DNA from: Rhizobium sp. FKL33
GTDB taxonomy: Bacteria > Pseudomonadota > Alphaproteobacteria > Rhizobiales > Rhizobiaceae
Assembly: GCF_005222915.1 (NCBI RefSeq)
Contig: NZ_STFX01000006.1
Span: 62,001-126,000, forward strand
Direction of reading: 5' to 3'
Length of the DNA: 64,000 nt
A program made the translations under genes and the position numbers. Below, one piece after another: positions 1 through 8,802 of the stretch; position 1 is the stretch's first letter, and each line of letters begins with the position of its first letter. The notes under the pieces were generated by a model. The model worked only from the letters and a program-made list of their open reading frames with translations, searched no databases and was not told the origin of the DNA.

Positions 1-1299
1 GCCGCCAGTCGCCCATCCCCAGCCGTCATTGTGGATGGAGAACCGCACCGCCGCCATGTCGCGCCGGTAGTTTCCGGTCCTCAGATCCTCGATGCCGGAG
101 GTGCAGACTGGGCCGCGCATCACGCCGATGGGCTCGGGCATCAGCGCCCAGGTCAGGAGATAGCCGTGATCCATGAGATTGCGGCCCATCATGCCGTTCT
201 GGCCTGGAAGTCCCGAAGCCAGCATGAGCCGCGCATTCTCGACCGCATTGGCGGCGAGCACATAGGTCCGCGCCTTGAACAGGCGCGTTTCGAACCCCGG
301 CAGGTCGGGATCCTGATAGGTCTTCACCTCGATGCCGGAGACCGCGCCGGTCGCGGCGTCCACATGGACCTTGCTGGCTACCGACCAGGCCAGCAGGCTG
401 ACATTGCCGGTCGCGATCGCCTGCATCAGCGTTCGGCGAGCGTCATATTTGGCCTGCACCGGACAGATCGGCACGCAATTGGTGTTGCCCTGGCAACGTC
501 CGCCCATTTCCGCCTGATCGACGCTGACGGCGCCGGTCGGCTCAAATCCTGCGCCGCCGGCATAGGCCTTGTTCGGAATCCCGTTTCTGGCCTGGGGCGT
601 GGTCCTGACCTTGAGATTGAAGGTCTGGTCGGCGACCTCGACCGTCATGCCGTCGATGTCGCGCGCCAGCACCTGATCCAGATAGCTGGCGGGCATCTTG
701 TGCATCGGCAGAACATAGTCGCCGCCCCCGAAGGTCAGACCGCCATAGAGTTGATCCTCGACATCGCCGGACACCCCGAGTTCGGCCTCGGCCTGACGGT
801 AATAGGGTTCGAGATCGTCATAGCTGATCGGCCAGTCGCGTCCGCGCCCGAACAGGCTATGCATGCGGAAATCGTCGGGCAGCATCCGCAAGGCCTTGCC
901 TTCCCAGTGCCGCGTGGTGCCTCCGAGAACGCGGGTATAGGTGCTGTCGATCTCGAACGGGCCCTTCTGAACCAGATAGCCGCGATCGTTGATCTCACCG
1001 TCCCGCAGCCGCACGGTTTCATAGTCGCGGGGCATGGGCGCGTTTTTCGGGTTGTAATAGGCGGAGTTGTTGTCCTTGCCGACGGCGCCATAGAAGCGAA
1101 AGACGTTTTCCTCGTAATCGGCGACGGTAATGTCGTCGCCCGAGCCCGCTTCGATCACCAGGACCTTCAGCCCCTTGGACCCCAAACTTTTGGCGATCAG
1201 CGCTCCACTTACCCCGGAGCCGACGATCACGGCGTCAAACGCCGTCGAAGCCGCTTCGTCAGCGTCGATGCTGAAGCGATCTCTTGCCTTTCGTGTCAT
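1..1299 (-). CDS. GMC-family FAD oxidoreductase (3' end missing)
   Basis: A flavoprotein of the glucose-methanol-choline family that would oxidise a sugar or alcohol; the exact substrate cannot be read. From the ATG at 1299 the frame stays open to the window edge (433 codons). The FAD-binding motif GSGVSG is at residues 27-32, GGTTRHWEG lies near residue 130, and a Cys-rich motif CQGNTNCVPICPVQAKYD lies near residue 270. That last motif is typical of the sugar-dehydrogenase and pyranose-oxidase-like branch of GMC proteins. The C-terminal catalytic His/Asn region is outside the window. It starts 17 bases after the glucosidase gene on the same strand, so the two are probably co-transcribed and may act on related sugars (inference). 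Family call is secure, substrate is not. Confidence 0.88.
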   Translation of the reverse strand, partial: MTRKARDRFSIDADEAASTAFDAVIVGSGVSGALIAKSLGSKGLKVLVIEAGSGDDITVADYEENVFRFYGAVGKDNNSAYYNPKNAPMPRDYETVRLRDGEINDRGYLVQKGPFEIDSTYTRVLGGTTRHWEGKALRMLPDDFRMHSLFGRGRDWPISYDDLEPYYRQAEAELGVSGDVEDQLYGGLTFGGGDYVLPMHKMPASYLDQVLARDIDGMTVEVADQTFNLKVRTTPQARNGIPNKAYAGGAGFEPTGAVSVDQAEMGGRCQGNTNCVPICPVQAKYDARRTLMQAIATGNVSLLAWSVASKVHVDAATGAVSGIEVKTYQDPDLPGFETRLFKARTYVLAANAVENARLMLASGLPGQNGMMGRNLMDHGYLLTWALMPEPIGVMRGPVCTSGIEDLRTGNYRRDMAAVRFSIHNDGWGWATGG

Positions 1300-1316
1300 C
1301 CGTTCTCTCCTGACGA

Positions 1317-4064
1317 TCAGATTGCCTGAGATGATGGTTTGGACGAGGCGGCGCCCGAGCGCGGGCGCTTGCCCTTCAGCGCCGCCGGCGTCTCGCGGGC
1401 GCTTTCGCCGGCGCCGCTGCCGCCGATCGCCAATTCCTCGATGAGGACGCCGACCAGGCCCGTCCAGCCGGTCTGATGCGAGGCGCCGATGCCCGCGCCG
1501 ACATCGCCGTGGAAATATTCGTAAAAGAGAACATTCTCCTTCCACGCCGGATCGGACTGCATAGTCTCGTTCGCGCCGAAGACCGGGCGGCGTCCCTGCT
1601 CGTCGCGTTCGAAGATCGACACGAGCCGCCGGGACAATTCATCGGCCACTGCGCTGAGCGTCAGATATTGACCGGACCCGGTCGGGCATTCGACCGTGAA
1701 CGTGTCGCCGTAATGGGCGTGATAGCCGCGCAGCGCGTCGATCAGGAGATAATTGATCGGCATCCAGATCGGCCCGCGCCAGTTGGAATTGCCGCCGAAC
1801 ATGCCGGAATGGGATTCCGCCGGCTGATAGCCGGCCTCGAACAGGTGACCGCCGACCACGACGCGGAAAGGCTGGTCGAGATGCCGCCGCGACATGGAGC
1901 GAATGCCGTAATCCGACAACATTTCCTCGGGGTCCAGGAGCGGCTTGAGGATCTTGACCAGTTCGTCGGGGGAAAGGAACGACAGAAGCAGGTTCGCCTC
2001 TTCGGCGCCGTCTCGCTCGGTGATGCGGTGGAAGAGTTCGGTCTGCTTGCCCCTGAACCAGGCGATCCGGCGAGCGAAACTCGCATTGTCCTCCGCCTCC
2101 AGCTCCGCGAGGTTTAGGCTGGACACGGCGATCATCGGGATGAAGCTGACGAGCGATCGCGCCTTGAGAGGAATGAAGGTGTCGCCGATACGAAGCACGT
2201 CGTAATAGAGGCCATCCTCTTCATCCCAGAGATCGGCGCTGTTGGCGGAGGCGACATCGATATGATCGAGCGCGTCCGCGATCAGCGCGAAATGCTGGAA
2301 GAACTTTGCCGCCATCTCATGGTTGAGCGGTTCCTTCTCGCCGAGAATCTTGGCGGCCTGCATCATCTGCAGCGCGAAAAACGCGACCCATGCCGTGCCG
2401 TCGGACTGATAGAGACGGCCGCCGCCCGGCAGATAGCCGGAGGAGCGATCGAAGACGCTGATATTGTCGAGGCCGAGGAAGCCGCCCTGATAGAGATTGT
2501 TGCCTTCGGCGTCCTTCCGGTTCACCCACCAGGTGAAATAGAGAAGGCCGTGATCCAGCAGACGACGCAGGAAGGCGCGGTCGATATTGCCCGTCATCCG
2601 CCGCTCATATTCGACGATCTTGAGGCCGGCCCAGACCTGAACCGGCGGATTGACGTCGTCGAAAGCCCATTCATAGGCGGGAACCTGCCCATTCGGATGC
2701 ATGAACCATTCGCGCGACAGGAGCAGCACCTGCTCCTTGGCGAAAGTCAGGTCGGTGCGGGCCAGCACGACGGTGTGGAACCCGAGATCCCAGCTCGCAA
2801 ACCAGGGATATTCCCATTTGTCCGGCATCGAGATGATGTCGGCGGCGTAGAAATGGCGCCATTCCTTGTTGCGCCCCTGCTTGCGGCCGGCGGGCGGCGG
2901 AACCTGATCGCCATCGAGCCAATCCGACACGACATAATGGAAGAACTGCTTGGACCAAAGCATGCCGGCATGCGCCTGTCGGGCGATGGCGCGTCGGTCT
3001 CCCGTGACTTTGGCGGGGATGCGCCGGGCGTAGAACTCGTCCGCCTCGGCGATGCGATCGGCAAACAGCTTGTCGGGCGCTTCCCCCAGCCCCTCGCCAT
3101 AGGCCGACTGCGCCAGGCGCAGCGTGATGGTGATCGACTGTCCAGCGGACACGGTGCGTTGATGCATCGCGCTCGCCTTGGTGCCGGTCATCGCAGGGTT
3201 CACGCTCGCCGCGCCATGGATCAGGTGATCGTTGATTCCGTCCTTGGGGAAAGGCGCGCCTGTCTGGCCGAAAAGCCTGCCGGTATTGGTTTCGTTCTCG
3301 CAGAACAGCAGCCGATCCGCATTAGGACAGAAGAGGCGCATCTCCGGCGTCTTCGGATGCCGGAGAGAGATCGCCTGAGCGCCGTGCGCTTCGAGTTGCG
3401 GGCGTTCGGCCCCCGAACTCCAGCTCCAGGTGTTTCGACACCAGACGGTGGGCAACAGCCAGATAGGAGCGTCTTCCGGCCCATGATTGTGAACCGTAAT
3501 GCGGATCAGAATATCGTCGATCCACCGCTTGGCGTATTCGACGGTGACATCGAAATAGCGATTGCCCTCGAAGACGCCGGTGTCCATCAGCTCATATTCG
3601 AAACTGGCAGGATCACTAGCCTTGCGGCGGGCGTTCTCTTCCACCAACCGGCCGTAGGGAAAGGCCGCCTGAGGATATTTGTACAGCATTTTCATATAGC
3701 TGTGGGTCGGGGTGGAATCCTGGTAGAAATAGTATTCCTTCACGTCCTCGCCGTGATTGCCCTGATCGTTGGTGAGGCCGAACATCCGCTCCTTCAGGAT
3801 GGGATCCTGCCCATTCCACAGAGCGAGCGAGAAGCAGATATATTGCTCGCTGTCGGAAATGCCGGCGATGCCGTCTTCGCCCCAGCGATAGGCGCGCGAC
3901 CGCGCATGATCATGCGGCAGATAATCCCAGGCCGTGCCGCCTTCGCTATAGTCTTCGCGAACCGTGCCCCACTGGCGCTCGCTGAGATACGGCCCGAACA
4001 GCCGCCAGTCCTCGGCGCCGGCGTCCGCCTTTTGAAGTCTCAAATCCTCTGCCGTCAGTGTCAT
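1317..4064 (-). CDS. GH63/MGH1-like glucosidase, 915 aa
   Basis: Large cytoplasmic glycoside hydrolase with an (alpha/alpha)6 barrel, of the group annotated as glucosidase or mannosylglycerate-hydrolase-like (GH63 clan). There is no signal peptide. Visible landmarks are QWGTVREDYSEGGTAWDYLP at the N-terminus, the active-site segment ASWDLGFHT near residue 424 (its Asp is the expected general acid in GH63 relatives), RGPIWMPINYLL in the second half, and EYFHGDVGAGIGASHQTGWT close to the C-terminus. Length is normal for this family. It lies 38 bases or less downstream of the debranching-enzyme gene and 17 bases before the GMC gene, all on the minus strand, suggesting a three-gene operon for an alpha-glucoside. 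Actual substrate (glucosylglycerate, trehalose-like, maltooligosaccharide) is not determinable here. Confidence 0.88.
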   Translation of the reverse strand: MTLTAEDLRLQKADAGAEDWRLFGPYLSERQWGTVREDYSEGGTAWDYLPHDHARSRAYRWGEDGIAGISDSEQYICFSLALWNGQDPILKERMFGLTNDQGNHGEDVKEYYFYQDSTPTHSYMKMLYKYPQAAFPYGRLVEENARRKASDPASFEYELMDTGVFEGNRYFDVTVEYAKRWIDDILIRITVHNHGPEDAPIWLLPTVWCRNTWSWSSGAERPQLEAHGAQAISLRHPKTPEMRLFCPNADRLLFCENETNTGRLFGQTGAPFPKDGINDHLIHGAASVNPAMTGTKASAMHQRTVSAGQSITITLRLAQSAYGEGLGEAPDKLFADRIAEADEFYARRIPAKVTGDRRAIARQAHAGMLWSKQFFHYVVSDWLDGDQVPPPAGRKQGRNKEWRHFYAADIISMPDKWEYPWFASWDLGFHTVVLARTDLTFAKEQVLLLSREWFMHPNGQVPAYEWAFDDVNPPVQVWAGLKIVEYERRMTGNIDRAFLRRLLDHGLLYFTWWVNRKDAEGNNLYQGGFLGLDNISVFDRSSGYLPGGGRLYQSDGTAWVAFFALQMMQAAKILGEKEPLNHEMAAKFFQHFALIADALDHIDVASANSADLWDEEDGLYYDVLRIGDTFIPLKARSLVSFIPMIAVSSLNLAELEAEDNASFARRIAWFRGKQTELFHRITERDGAEEANLLLSFLSPDELVKILKPLLDPEEMLSDYGIRSMSRRHLDQPFRVVVGGHLFEAGYQPAESHSGMFGGNSNWRGPIWMPINYLLIDALRGYHAHYGDTFTVECPTGSGQYLTLSAVADELSRRLVSIFERDEQGRRPVFGANETMQSDPAWKENVLFYEYFHGDVGAGIGASHQTGWTGLVGVLIEELAIGGSGAGESARETPAALKGKRPRSGAASSKPSSQAI

Positions 4065-4102
4065 GGTGCATCCTGCGATTGGAGACGTTTGAAGGGGTTC
4101 GA

Positions 4103-6082
4103 TCAGTCTGGAGCCGCGGCAACCTTATGGTTGGCGATCAGCGCCCAGGCGCGCAGCGTCTCCGCCACGCTCCAGGCCTGCGCGATGCAGCCGCGCGGCG
4201 CGTATGGGGCCCTGGCCTCGAAAATCTCGCCGATGCTGCCCAGCCCCTCGATGCGGAGCTGATCGCCAAGTGGCGTCAGGATTTCTAGGGCGCGGCTTCG
4301 ATCGCCGAAATGATCGAGATGAGCCTCGACGAAAGCGCCGATCAGCCAGGCCCAGACCGTGCCCTGGTGATAGGCCCCATCACGGGCCTGCTGGTCGCCA
4401 CCATAGCGGGGAATGTAGTCGGGATCGGCCGGAGACAGGGAGCGCAGACCGCAGGGGGTCAGGAGCTCGCGCTCACAGGCCGCGATCACGCGACGACACT
4501 GTTCCCCGGTAAGCGCCCCTGTCGCCGCCCTGGCGGCGAAGATCTGATTGGGGCGCAATTTTCCTTCATGCCCGGCGGGCCCATCCAGCACGTCGTAACA
4601 AAAGCCCGTCTGTTCGTTCCAGAAGCGGGCAAAACCCGTCAGGGCCTTGGCGAGATGATCGCGAAAGGCGGCGACGTCCCGCCCGAGGCTCTCGCCGGCG
4701 GCAATGATGAAGCGGAGATTGCTGATCCAGAGCGCATTGACCTCAATCGGCTTGCCGATCCTCGGCGTGACGACCCGATCGCCGACGCGGGCGTCCATCC
4801 ATGTGAGCTGCACACCCTCTTCGCCGGCATGAATCAGTCCGTCGGTCGGATCGATCCGGATGCCGTAACGGGTTCCCTGCGCCAGATGATCGACGATCGA
4901 ACAGACAACCGGGTAGATTTGCGTCAGGAAAGCGGCGTCCGGCGCTGTGCGATGGACCGCCGCGATGGCCTCGACGAACCAGAAGGTCGCGTCAACGGTG
5001 TTGAATTCGGGCTCGGTTCCGGCGTCTGGAAAACGGTTCGGGATCATGCCGCCGTCGATCACATCGGCGAAGGCCGACAAGATCGATCGCGCGATCTCCG
5101 GCCGGCCCGTGACCAGGGTCAGCCCAGGCAGGCTGATCATGGTGTCGCGTCCCCAGTCCGCGAACCAGTGATAACCCGCGATCACGGTATGGGCGGGAGC
5201 GCCGTCATGCAGATAGCGCCGCACGACGAATTGATCGGCGGCGAGCGCCAGATGCCGGACCCAATCGGGCGCGTCGTCCATGTCGGCCAGTTTCAGCAAG
5301 TCCGTCTGACGCTGCCGCTCTTCGGCCAGCGCATCGGCCGAGATCGCCGCATCCTGCCCCACCGAAAGCGTCAGTTGCACGGGCTCTCCGACCGCCAGAT
5401 CGCGCGTCAGGACAGCCGCATGGATATGGTCCTCACGGTCTGTCAGCCCCCTCTCCCGCTCCTTGGCGAGATCGAAACCCCGCCACCACGAGCCATCGAC
5501 CGCGACATGAGCGCCGGGCATGCGCGCAAACAGGTCGACGTCGCCGGTGCGCACCTGAAGGAAGCCATCGCCTGTCGAGATGTCCGGCCGCCAGTCGGAC
5601 GAAAAGCTGCGCCCATGGTAATCGCGGGCGTCTGAAAGAACGCCAACGCTGAGGGTCGCCGGACCGGATGCGGAGAGGAGATGATACTGGACGCGCGTCA
5701 CATTCGCGCCATGGTCCATCCAGAGGCATTTTTCGAAAACGACGCCGGCGCAATCGTAGCGCCAGATCGGCAGCAACCCCTCGAGACGAAACGTGAGCAG
5801 CGACGGGCTGGGGTCCGGTGCGATCGAGCCGTCGCTCCAGCGCAGACCGGAAAGAGCGATCTCGCGTCCCTCGACATGCAGGACTTCGACCAGGGCCGGA
5901 ACGCAGACCCTGCGATCGACGGGAGGCTTCAGGGCGGCGACGAGAATACCGTGATAGCCGCGGGTCGGAATGCCGGAAATCGTGCCGGAGGCATAGCCCC
6001 CAATGCCGTTGGTAACGAGCCATTCCGACTCGCGGGCGCGGAGGTCTGCAATGATATCACGACCAAAACGCAAAGAAACCAC
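4103..6082 (-). CDS. Amylo-alpha-1,6-glucosidase (archaeal-type glycogen debranching enzyme)
   Basis: Predicted to hydrolyse alpha-1,6 or related alpha-glucosidic bonds. The N-terminal GDE_N beta domain starts with WLVTNGIGGYASGT near residue 20, and the C-terminal (alpha/alpha)6 catalytic domain contains YHWFADWGRDTMISLPGL near residue 310, GYHQGTVWAWLIG-like segment near 580 and CIAQAWSVAETLRAW near the end. About 659 residues is the usual length. The frame extends to a TTG at 6094, but GTG at 6082 is preferred. It follows a GGGGGG stretch, and family members begin a few residues before the conserved LRFGRDI. It is the first gene of a minus-strand operon with the glucosidase and the GMC oxidoreductase. 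In many bacteria this family works on stored glycogen or on short exogenous oligosaccharides; the context favours the second (inference). Confidence 0.88.
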   Translation of the reverse strand: MVSLRFGRDIIADLRARESEWLVTNGIGGYASGTISGIPTRGYHGILVAALKPPVDRRVCVPALVEVLHVEGREIALSGLRWSDGSIAPDPSPSLLTFRLEGLLPIWRYDCAGVVFEKCLWMDHGANVTRVQYHLLSASGPATLSVGVLSDARDYHGRSFSSDWRPDISTGDGFLQVRTGDVDLFARMPGAHVAVDGSWWRGFDLAKERERGLTDREDHIHAAVLTRDLAVGEPVQLTLSVGQDAAISADALAEERQRQTDLLKLADMDDAPDWVRHLALAADQFVVRRYLHDGAPAHTVIAGYHWFADWGRDTMISLPGLTLVTGRPEIARSILSAFADVIDGGMIPNRFPDAGTEPEFNTVDATFWFVEAIAAVHRTAPDAAFLTQIYPVVCSIVDHLAQGTRYGIRIDPTDGLIHAGEEGVQLTWMDARVGDRVVTPRIGKPIEVNALWISNLRFIIAAGESLGRDVAAFRDHLAKALTGFARFWNEQTGFCYDVLDGPAGHEGKLRPNQIFAARAATGALTGEQCRRVIAACERELLTPCGLRSLSPADPDYIPRYGGDQQARDGAYHQGTVWAWLIGAFVEAHLDHFGDRSRALEILTPLGDQLRIEGLGSIGEIFEARAPYAPRGCIAQAWSVAETLRAWALIANHKVAAAPD

Positions 6083-6094
6083 TGCGCCCCCCAA

Positions 6095-6515
6095 GCAAGT
6101 AGCGGCATCTATTCTAAAATTTTGTCATGGAACTCCACTTACAGACGCGACACAGAACCAAATCAAAAACTGATTTTCATCTTCTAACATGAGTTTCCAA
6201 CACATTTAATACAACGTGACAAGCTTGGCTTCGCGAACTCGTCGGACATTTCAGCTCCATTCATCTATTTATTCGAATATAATTCATCAATAGCGCAATC
6301 AATTCACGTGGTTATTACGTTCGGTCAAAGAAGCGCTGAAGCGCGATATTTTCACCGGGAAGACTGTTTCAAAACAGCGCGAAGCAATTTTCGCGGCGCT
6401 CAACCGCCGTTACGTCTGTTGCGGCGCGGCATGGCAGCGCGAATCAGACGCACTGCACCGATTTTCTCCGAGGCGACGTCCGAACCCGGCGTGAACGCCG
6501 TCGATCCGTCCGCTG
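6095..6515. other. Non-coding spacer, AT-rich in its first half
   Basis: About 420 bases between the debranching-enzyme operon and the DUF4239 gene, both on the minus strand. Bases 6100-6310 are much richer in A and T than the surrounding genes and should hold the operon promoter. A possible minus-strand pair is TTGATT and TGTAAG with 17 bases between, near 6170-6140. No convincing small gene, RNA or repeat was found. Confidence 0.4.
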
Positions 6516-7301
6516 TCAGCCAGAGAAGTTGGAAATGATGTCGGCGGTGTATTCGATTGCGTAACTCGAAACGCCCATCGCCCCCAGGAAGGGCCGGTCC
6601 ATCTCGATGATCATGAAGATGACCAGGGCCGTCGACACCGACAGGAAACTACAGAGAATCTGGTGGCGACGCTTTTCCAATCCGAACATGAGGCAGACAC
6701 CGATCAGCGTGAAGCTGCCGACAATCACCACCGTCCAGACGATGCCGTTGATGCCGTAGTCCGCCATCGCCATCCGTTCGCGCCGAACATCGAAAAGATC
6801 TGTCAGGGATGTCAGTAAATGCTCCTGGAGAACCACGTCCCTGGGCGATTTTGGATCGAGGCCGAGAACGAACGTCTGGATATTGCGGACGTCGGGCCAG
6901 GCTTCACTCGGCCTCTCGCCGTTCAGCATCGTCGGCCATTCCTTTTTTACGACCGTATCCGCATAGGCCAGCACCAGTCGCCGCGCCTCCGCAGCGTTCG
7001 GAGGCGGAAGTCCTTGTGCGAGCCGGGCAATGTCGCCCAGCGTGCCCGCCTCCCGCTCCACGATTGCAACCGATTTATCGTAACTTTCCCAGGCGGAGAT
7101 CGCCACGGACGCCAGAAGCACGGCATAGACGACGCCAACTACGGCAATGACGAAACCGACAATGTCGTTGTAGGTATGCCGCAAGTCGAGCGGCTCGATC
7201 CTGCCGACGATCTCCACGCCGATCACCGAGATTGCGGCGCTGATCAGAACGAAGGCGATGCCGAGGATGGCGGGCGGCGTATTGTAAATCAGTGTGATCA
7301 T
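6516..7301 (-). CDS. DUF4239 (bestrophin-like) membrane protein
   Basis: A 261-residue integral membrane protein of the DUF4239 family, whose members are annotated bestrophin-like; function is not established. Two hydrophobic helices lie at residues 9-30 and 47-70. A soluble central region follows (residues about 75-185, with YDKSVAIVEREAGTLGDIAR directly after helix 2, the conserved family segment). Two further helices lie near 188-210 and 220-240. The ATG at 7301 has only a weak ribosome-binding site. The gene stands alone between two operons and shows nothing about its partners. It could be an anion channel by analogy with bestrophins, but the resemblance is weak. Confidence 0.8.
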   Translation of the reverse strand: MITLIYNTPPAILGIAFVLISAAISVIGVEIVGRIEPLDLRHTYNDIVGFVIAVVGVVYAVLLASVAISAWESYDKSVAIVEREAGTLGDIARLAQGLPPPNAAEARRLVLAYADTVVKKEWPTMLNGERPSEAWPDVRNIQTFVLGLDPKSPRDVVLQEHLLTSLTDLFDVRRERMAMADYGINGIVWTVVIVGSFTLIGVCLMFGLEKRRHQILCSFLSVSTALVIFMIIEMDRPFLGAMGVSSYAIEYTADIISNFSG

Positions 7302-7811
7302 GATGCGTCGTAGTCCCGGCTAATGGAGGAACGAGGCTTTGGAATAAAGTCTGCTTTCGCAGCTCAACCGCCATACGCGTCTCGCCGAGCAGCGTCCGCC
7401 CAGACAGTTGGCCCGAAAATAGAGGGAGCATGCATGCAATCGCGGTTTGGCAATCGTGATCTCGTATTGAAATCGCATATTTTGCGCCCCAATGAGCATA
7501 TGTCCCTTCTTCACCTCATTAGACAACACTAATTCCGAAAATAATCCTTAAGAGACTTCACAACACTGTCACGATAGCGGCGCCGCTTTGCGTTGCCCCC
7601 ATGTCTATGGGCGAAGCGGACAGGCATCGGGCTTGTTTTGTCCGAGCGACTACCCGCAGAGCCTTCTCTGGACGATGTTCCAGGTAAACTCATCATCCTC
7701 TGTAACGGTGACAGATATACCAAGGATCCTTGCTACTGGTTTCAGCCATGGATGGGCGCCCGTGTTGAGTTGAAGCTAGCGCCGGACCGATAGAGGCCGT
7801 GGTGCCGGCAA
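7302..7811. other. Non-coding spacer, no recognised element
   Basis: About 510 bases between the cupin gene end and the DUF4239 start. Several short open frames exist on both strands, but none has a ribosome-binding site or a recognisable product. The DUF4239 promoter must lie in the left part. No tRNA, repeat or terminator hairpin with a U-tract was found. Confidence 0.4.
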
Positions 7812-8144
7812 TCAGAGAATCTGCACCGGCTTTGTCCACTGAATAAGAACCACGCAGCCCTCCTGCGAGGCGACTGAGTGAACAGTGCCCTCGGCATTGG
7901 CGACCAGCGATCCCGGGCCGTAATGGCCATGTTCATCGGTTTGCGAGCCTTCGAGCACCAGTATCGTTTCAAGGCCGGCATGCAGATGCTTCGGCACGCT
8001 CGCGCCGGGAGCGTAGCGCAGCAGCGCCAGTTCCGGCTCGCCGCGCACCAGACGGCAAATTTCCACCCCCTCGCGAAAATATTCAAAAGCGCAATGACGC
8101 CAGTCGCCCGACAGGAAGTTCGCGATATGCAGCGGTTCAGTCAT
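7812..8144 (-). CDS. Small cupin (ChrR-like) protein
   Basis: A single-domain cupin of about 110 residues, resembling the C-terminal cupin of ChrR anti-sigma factors. The metal-binding motif 1 is visible as [15 protein letters not shown] (two His and one Glu), and motif 2 as the GTVHSV segment with its His. The start chosen is the ATG at 8144 (MTEPLHIAN), overlapping the end of the upstream hydrolase gene by 8 bases; the frame also extends to 8165. This is the last gene of the BMP-transporter operon. Cupins in amide-catabolic operons may be small-molecule binding or isomerising proteins, but no specific reaction can be assigned. Confidence 0.82.
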   Translation of the reverse strand: MTEPLHIANFLSGDWRHCAFEYFREGVEICRLVRGEPELALLRYAPGASVPKHLHAGLETILVLEGSQTDEHGHYGPGSLVANAEGTVHSVASQEGCVVLIQWTKPVQIL

Positions 8145-8802
8145 CAAGGGCCTCGACAATCTCATCGACAGTGGCCGCCCATCCGACGATCGCGCCTTGC
8201 GCGGTGATCATGTCGATGGCGGCTATCTTGAATTCGGGGAAATAGCTTTCGGTGGCGTCGGTGGCGAGAATGCACTCATAGCCACGGTCATTGGCCTCGC
8301 GCATGGTGGTTTGCACACAGACTTCGGTGGTCACGCCGGCGAACACCAGTTGGGAGACGCCCTTCGCCGCCAGGATGTCGCCGAGCGGCGTCGCATAGAA
8401 AGCCCCCTTGCCCGGCTTGTCGATGACCGTTTCACCCTCGACCGGATAGAGCTCGTCCACGATATCGGCGCCCGCTTCGCCCGCGATCAAAATGCGGCCC
8501 ATGGGACCGGGATCACCGATGCGCAGGGACGGTTTGCCCCGCGTCCGTTTCGCCGGAGGGCAGTCGGAGAGGTCTGCCGCATGGCACTCCCGGGTGTGGA
8601 TGACCGGCAGTCCCGCCTTGCGAAAGCCGGCAATCAGCCTGGCGGTGGCGGGAATGATGGCCTGAAGCAGGGAGACGTCGTTGCCGAGCGTTGCGCCGAA
8701 ACCGCCCGGCTCGATGAAATCGCGCTGCATGTCGATGACGATGAGCGCCGTTTTCGCCGGAACCAGGGTGAAATCGAAGGGTCGCGCCTTGATCGTCGCC
8801 AT
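8137..8802 (-). CDS. Isochorismatase-fold cysteine hydrolase (possible triuret hydrolase)
   Basis: An amidohydrolase of the isochorismatase-like cysteine hydrolase superfamily, 221 residues. The catalytic triad is readable as Asp24 (VIDMQRDF), Lys129 (IDKPGKGAF) and Cys162 (GVTTEVCV); Gln202 occupies the place of the substrate-binding Gln of biuret hydrolase. It is clearly a paralogue of the BiuH-like protein two genes away, sharing [10 protein letters not shown] and the IDKPGKG loop. Because triuret is hydrolysed to biuret by a BiuH paralogue (TrtA) in known bacteria, this protein is a candidate for that step; a ureidoacrylate or other ureide hydrolase is the alternative. Its start overlaps the ATPase stop by one base (TGATG), indicating translational coupling. 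Confidence 0.87.
   Translation of the reverse strand: MATIKARPFDFTLVPAKTALIVIDMQRDFIEPGGFGATLGNDVSLLQAIIPATARLIAGFRKAGLPVIHTRECHAADLSDCPPAKRTRGKPSLRIGDPGPMGRILIAGEAGADIVDELYPVEGETVIDKPGKGAFYATPLGDILAAKGVSQLVFAGVTTEVCVQTTMREANDRGYECILATDATESYFPEFKIAAIDMITAQGAIVGWAATVDEIVEALDD

Noticed and set aside
31-1329. 432-codon open frame on the plus strand
   Set aside because: It is the antisense shadow of the GMC oxidoreductase, whose minus frame shows GSGVSG and other family motifs; the plus translation has no family motif.
2262-4262. 666-codon open frame on the plus strand
   Set aside because: Antisense shadow of the glucosidase gene, typical of GC-rich DNA; low-complexity Arg/Ala/Asp-rich translation.
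6308-6538. 76-codon plus-strand frame before the DUF4239 gene
   Set aside because: No ribosome-binding site, Arg-rich translation and overlap with the end of the DUF4239 gene.
7320-7793. Several 60-70 codon frames on both strands in the spacer
   Set aside because: They overlap one another, have no start signals and show no recognisable sequence.
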